Source: Alcanivorax nanhaiticus
GTDB lineage: Bacteria; Pseudomonadota; Gammaproteobacteria; Pseudomonadales; Alcanivoracaceae
Assembly (NCBI RefSeq): GCF_000756665.1
Contig: NZ_ARXV01000003.1
Coordinates: 334,633 to 398,632 of the forward strand
DNA: 64,000 nt
Reading direction: 5' to 3'
Within the stretch, counting starts at the first letter, position 1, and every line of letters starts with the position of its first letter. Below the pieces are notes generated by a model. That model saw only the letters and a list, made by a program, of their open reading frames with translations, was not told the origin of the DNA and searched no databases. This document shows, one piece after another, positions 63,395 to 64,000 of this stretch. The position numbers and the translations under genes were made by a program.

Positions 63395-63637
63395 TCAATC
63401 CGTTCTCATAAGGCGCTGGTAAATATGATCTTTCAACTGGAGCCGTTGATGCTTCATGGTTTCCATCTGTGCATCAGCCACCGGGCTTTCCCGCATCTCC
63501 AACCCGCGAATCTGCTTGTCGAGCTTGTCATGTTCCAGTATCTGCTCACGGAAAACCGGATCCTCCCTGGAAAGCAGGTCGATCTTCTCGTGTAGGTCGG
63601 GAAATTCATGATGAATGCTGTGATTTTCGCCCAACAT
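63395..63637 (-). CDS. DUF465 (YdcH-like) small coiled-coil protein
   Basis: 80 residues, highly charged and helical: HHEFPDLHEKIDLLSREDPV, DKLDKQIRGLEMRE, MKHQRLQLKDHIYQRLMR. This matches the DUF465/YdcH family. AGGAG 8 bp before ATG 63637 supports the start; longer readings to 63703 are not conserved. The function is unknown; YdcH-type proteins often react to stress or cell growth. Confidence 0.85.
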   Translation of the reverse strand: MLGENHSIHHEFPDLHEKIDLLSREDPVFREQILEHDKLDKQIRGLEMRESPVADAQMETMKHQRLQLKDHIYQRLMRTD

Positions 63638-63703
63638 GCTGATGACTCCTGTCTTCATTTCCGAAAACCAGCACATCTGATACAGACGTACTGAATCAAT
63701 CAC

Positions 63704-64000
63704 TAAGGAACCTCCGAACCATTCCGAGTTACTCAGAGGCGCGCTAACCTAACTAAATCACCACAATTCCTGATTAGATTCAAACTCTCATCCCCGTAAC
63801 ATTAAGGTGTCTCTGAATAACTCCTTACATGCTCAGTCTTTCAGGCTGGTTCGCAATCTAGGCGCGCTTTTGAAGGTGTATGTCCATCCATCAAAAAAGC
63901 GCAACAACGAGTGCGGGCCAGCCTGGAAGACCCGGAGGGCGAGGCCTGAAGCGCGCATCTGCTGCACCTTGCCTCTTGGAAAGGGAACCACCCTGACCAT
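63704..64000. other. Gene-free edge with imperfect inverted repeat
   Basis: 297 bp without a supported gene. Positions 63836-63871 (GTCTTTCAGGCTGGTTCGCA onward) and 63893-63931 (reading back as GTCTTCCAGGCTGGCCCGCA) are imperfect inverted arms about 22 bp apart. A possible mobile-element border (AAGGTGTCTCTGAATAACTC) lies at 63804-63823. The structure continues past the window, so it cannot be identified. Confidence 0.45.

Overview
The window looks like chromosomal DNA of a marine gammaproteobacterium, most probably Alcanivorax or a close relative. This rests on three things. The housekeeping gene order matches that of Pseudomonas and, in two blocks, of E. coli. Genes for fatty-acid or alkane-related oxidation, storage granules and leucine catabolism are abundant. 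The intergenic repeats are of a REP or short-tandem type. The genus is an inference from gene content; nothing in the sequence proves it. I see no rRNA, tRNA, CRISPR array, prophage or complete insertion sequence.

Layout. Positions 1-10.6 kb: crcB (cut by the window edge), rarA, lolA and ftsK run leftward. trxB, aat, bpt and infA run rightward, then clpA and clpS leftward. aat, bpt, clpA and clpS together supply the bacterial N-degron pathway. Positions 10.8-21.6 kb: cspD, a monomeric isocitrate dehydrogenase, rluE, a leftward moaCDE cluster, then nudJ, mnmA, hflD, purB, roxA, a GNAT acetyltransferase and a PLD-like protein. This is the E. coli order icd-rluE-nudJ-mnmA-hflD-purB with moaCDE inserted. 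Positions 21.6-32.3 kb: a TrmB-like methyltransferase, a lone secretin-N protein, malate synthase G, ttcA, a short-chain dehydrogenase, a pair of acyl-CoA dehydrogenases of which only one has the catalytic Glu, a diguanylate cyclase and a UPF0149 protein.

Positions 32.3-48 kb: an unknown Pro/Ala-rich protein, a GMC oxidoreductase with a ferredoxin-like Cys cluster, a ribbon-helix-helix protein, an Lgt-like membrane protein, modABC, trhO, bolA, a carboxylesterase divergent from a phasin, an AraC regulator, a geranylgeranyl-reductase-like flavoprotein, malate dehydrogenase, a DUF805 protein with a pilin-like tail, a CBS protein, a small unknown protein and rraA. Positions 48-64 kb: a 271-bp MITE-like element with perfect 26-bp terminal inverted repeats, an NmrA/TIP30-like protein, a hybrid histidine kinase, an MMPL/RND transporter, then the leucine/isovalerate operon liuRABCD plus acetoacetyl-CoA synthetase behind a perfect LiuR-type palindrome, an unknown secreted protein, a DUF465 protein, and a possible mobile-element edge.

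The most unusual signal is non-coding. Several families of tandem 7-bp repeats (GTTAACT/ATTCACT; AAGCGAG/TTTCGAG; AGCTTGT/AGCTGCG) sit between genes, mostly at convergent 3' ends. They often occur as inverted pairs around a hairpin, and three of them contain the stop codon of the neighbouring gene. I could not run searches, so family calls come from motifs and gene context. Start codons were chosen by Shine-Dalgarno spacing and family length.
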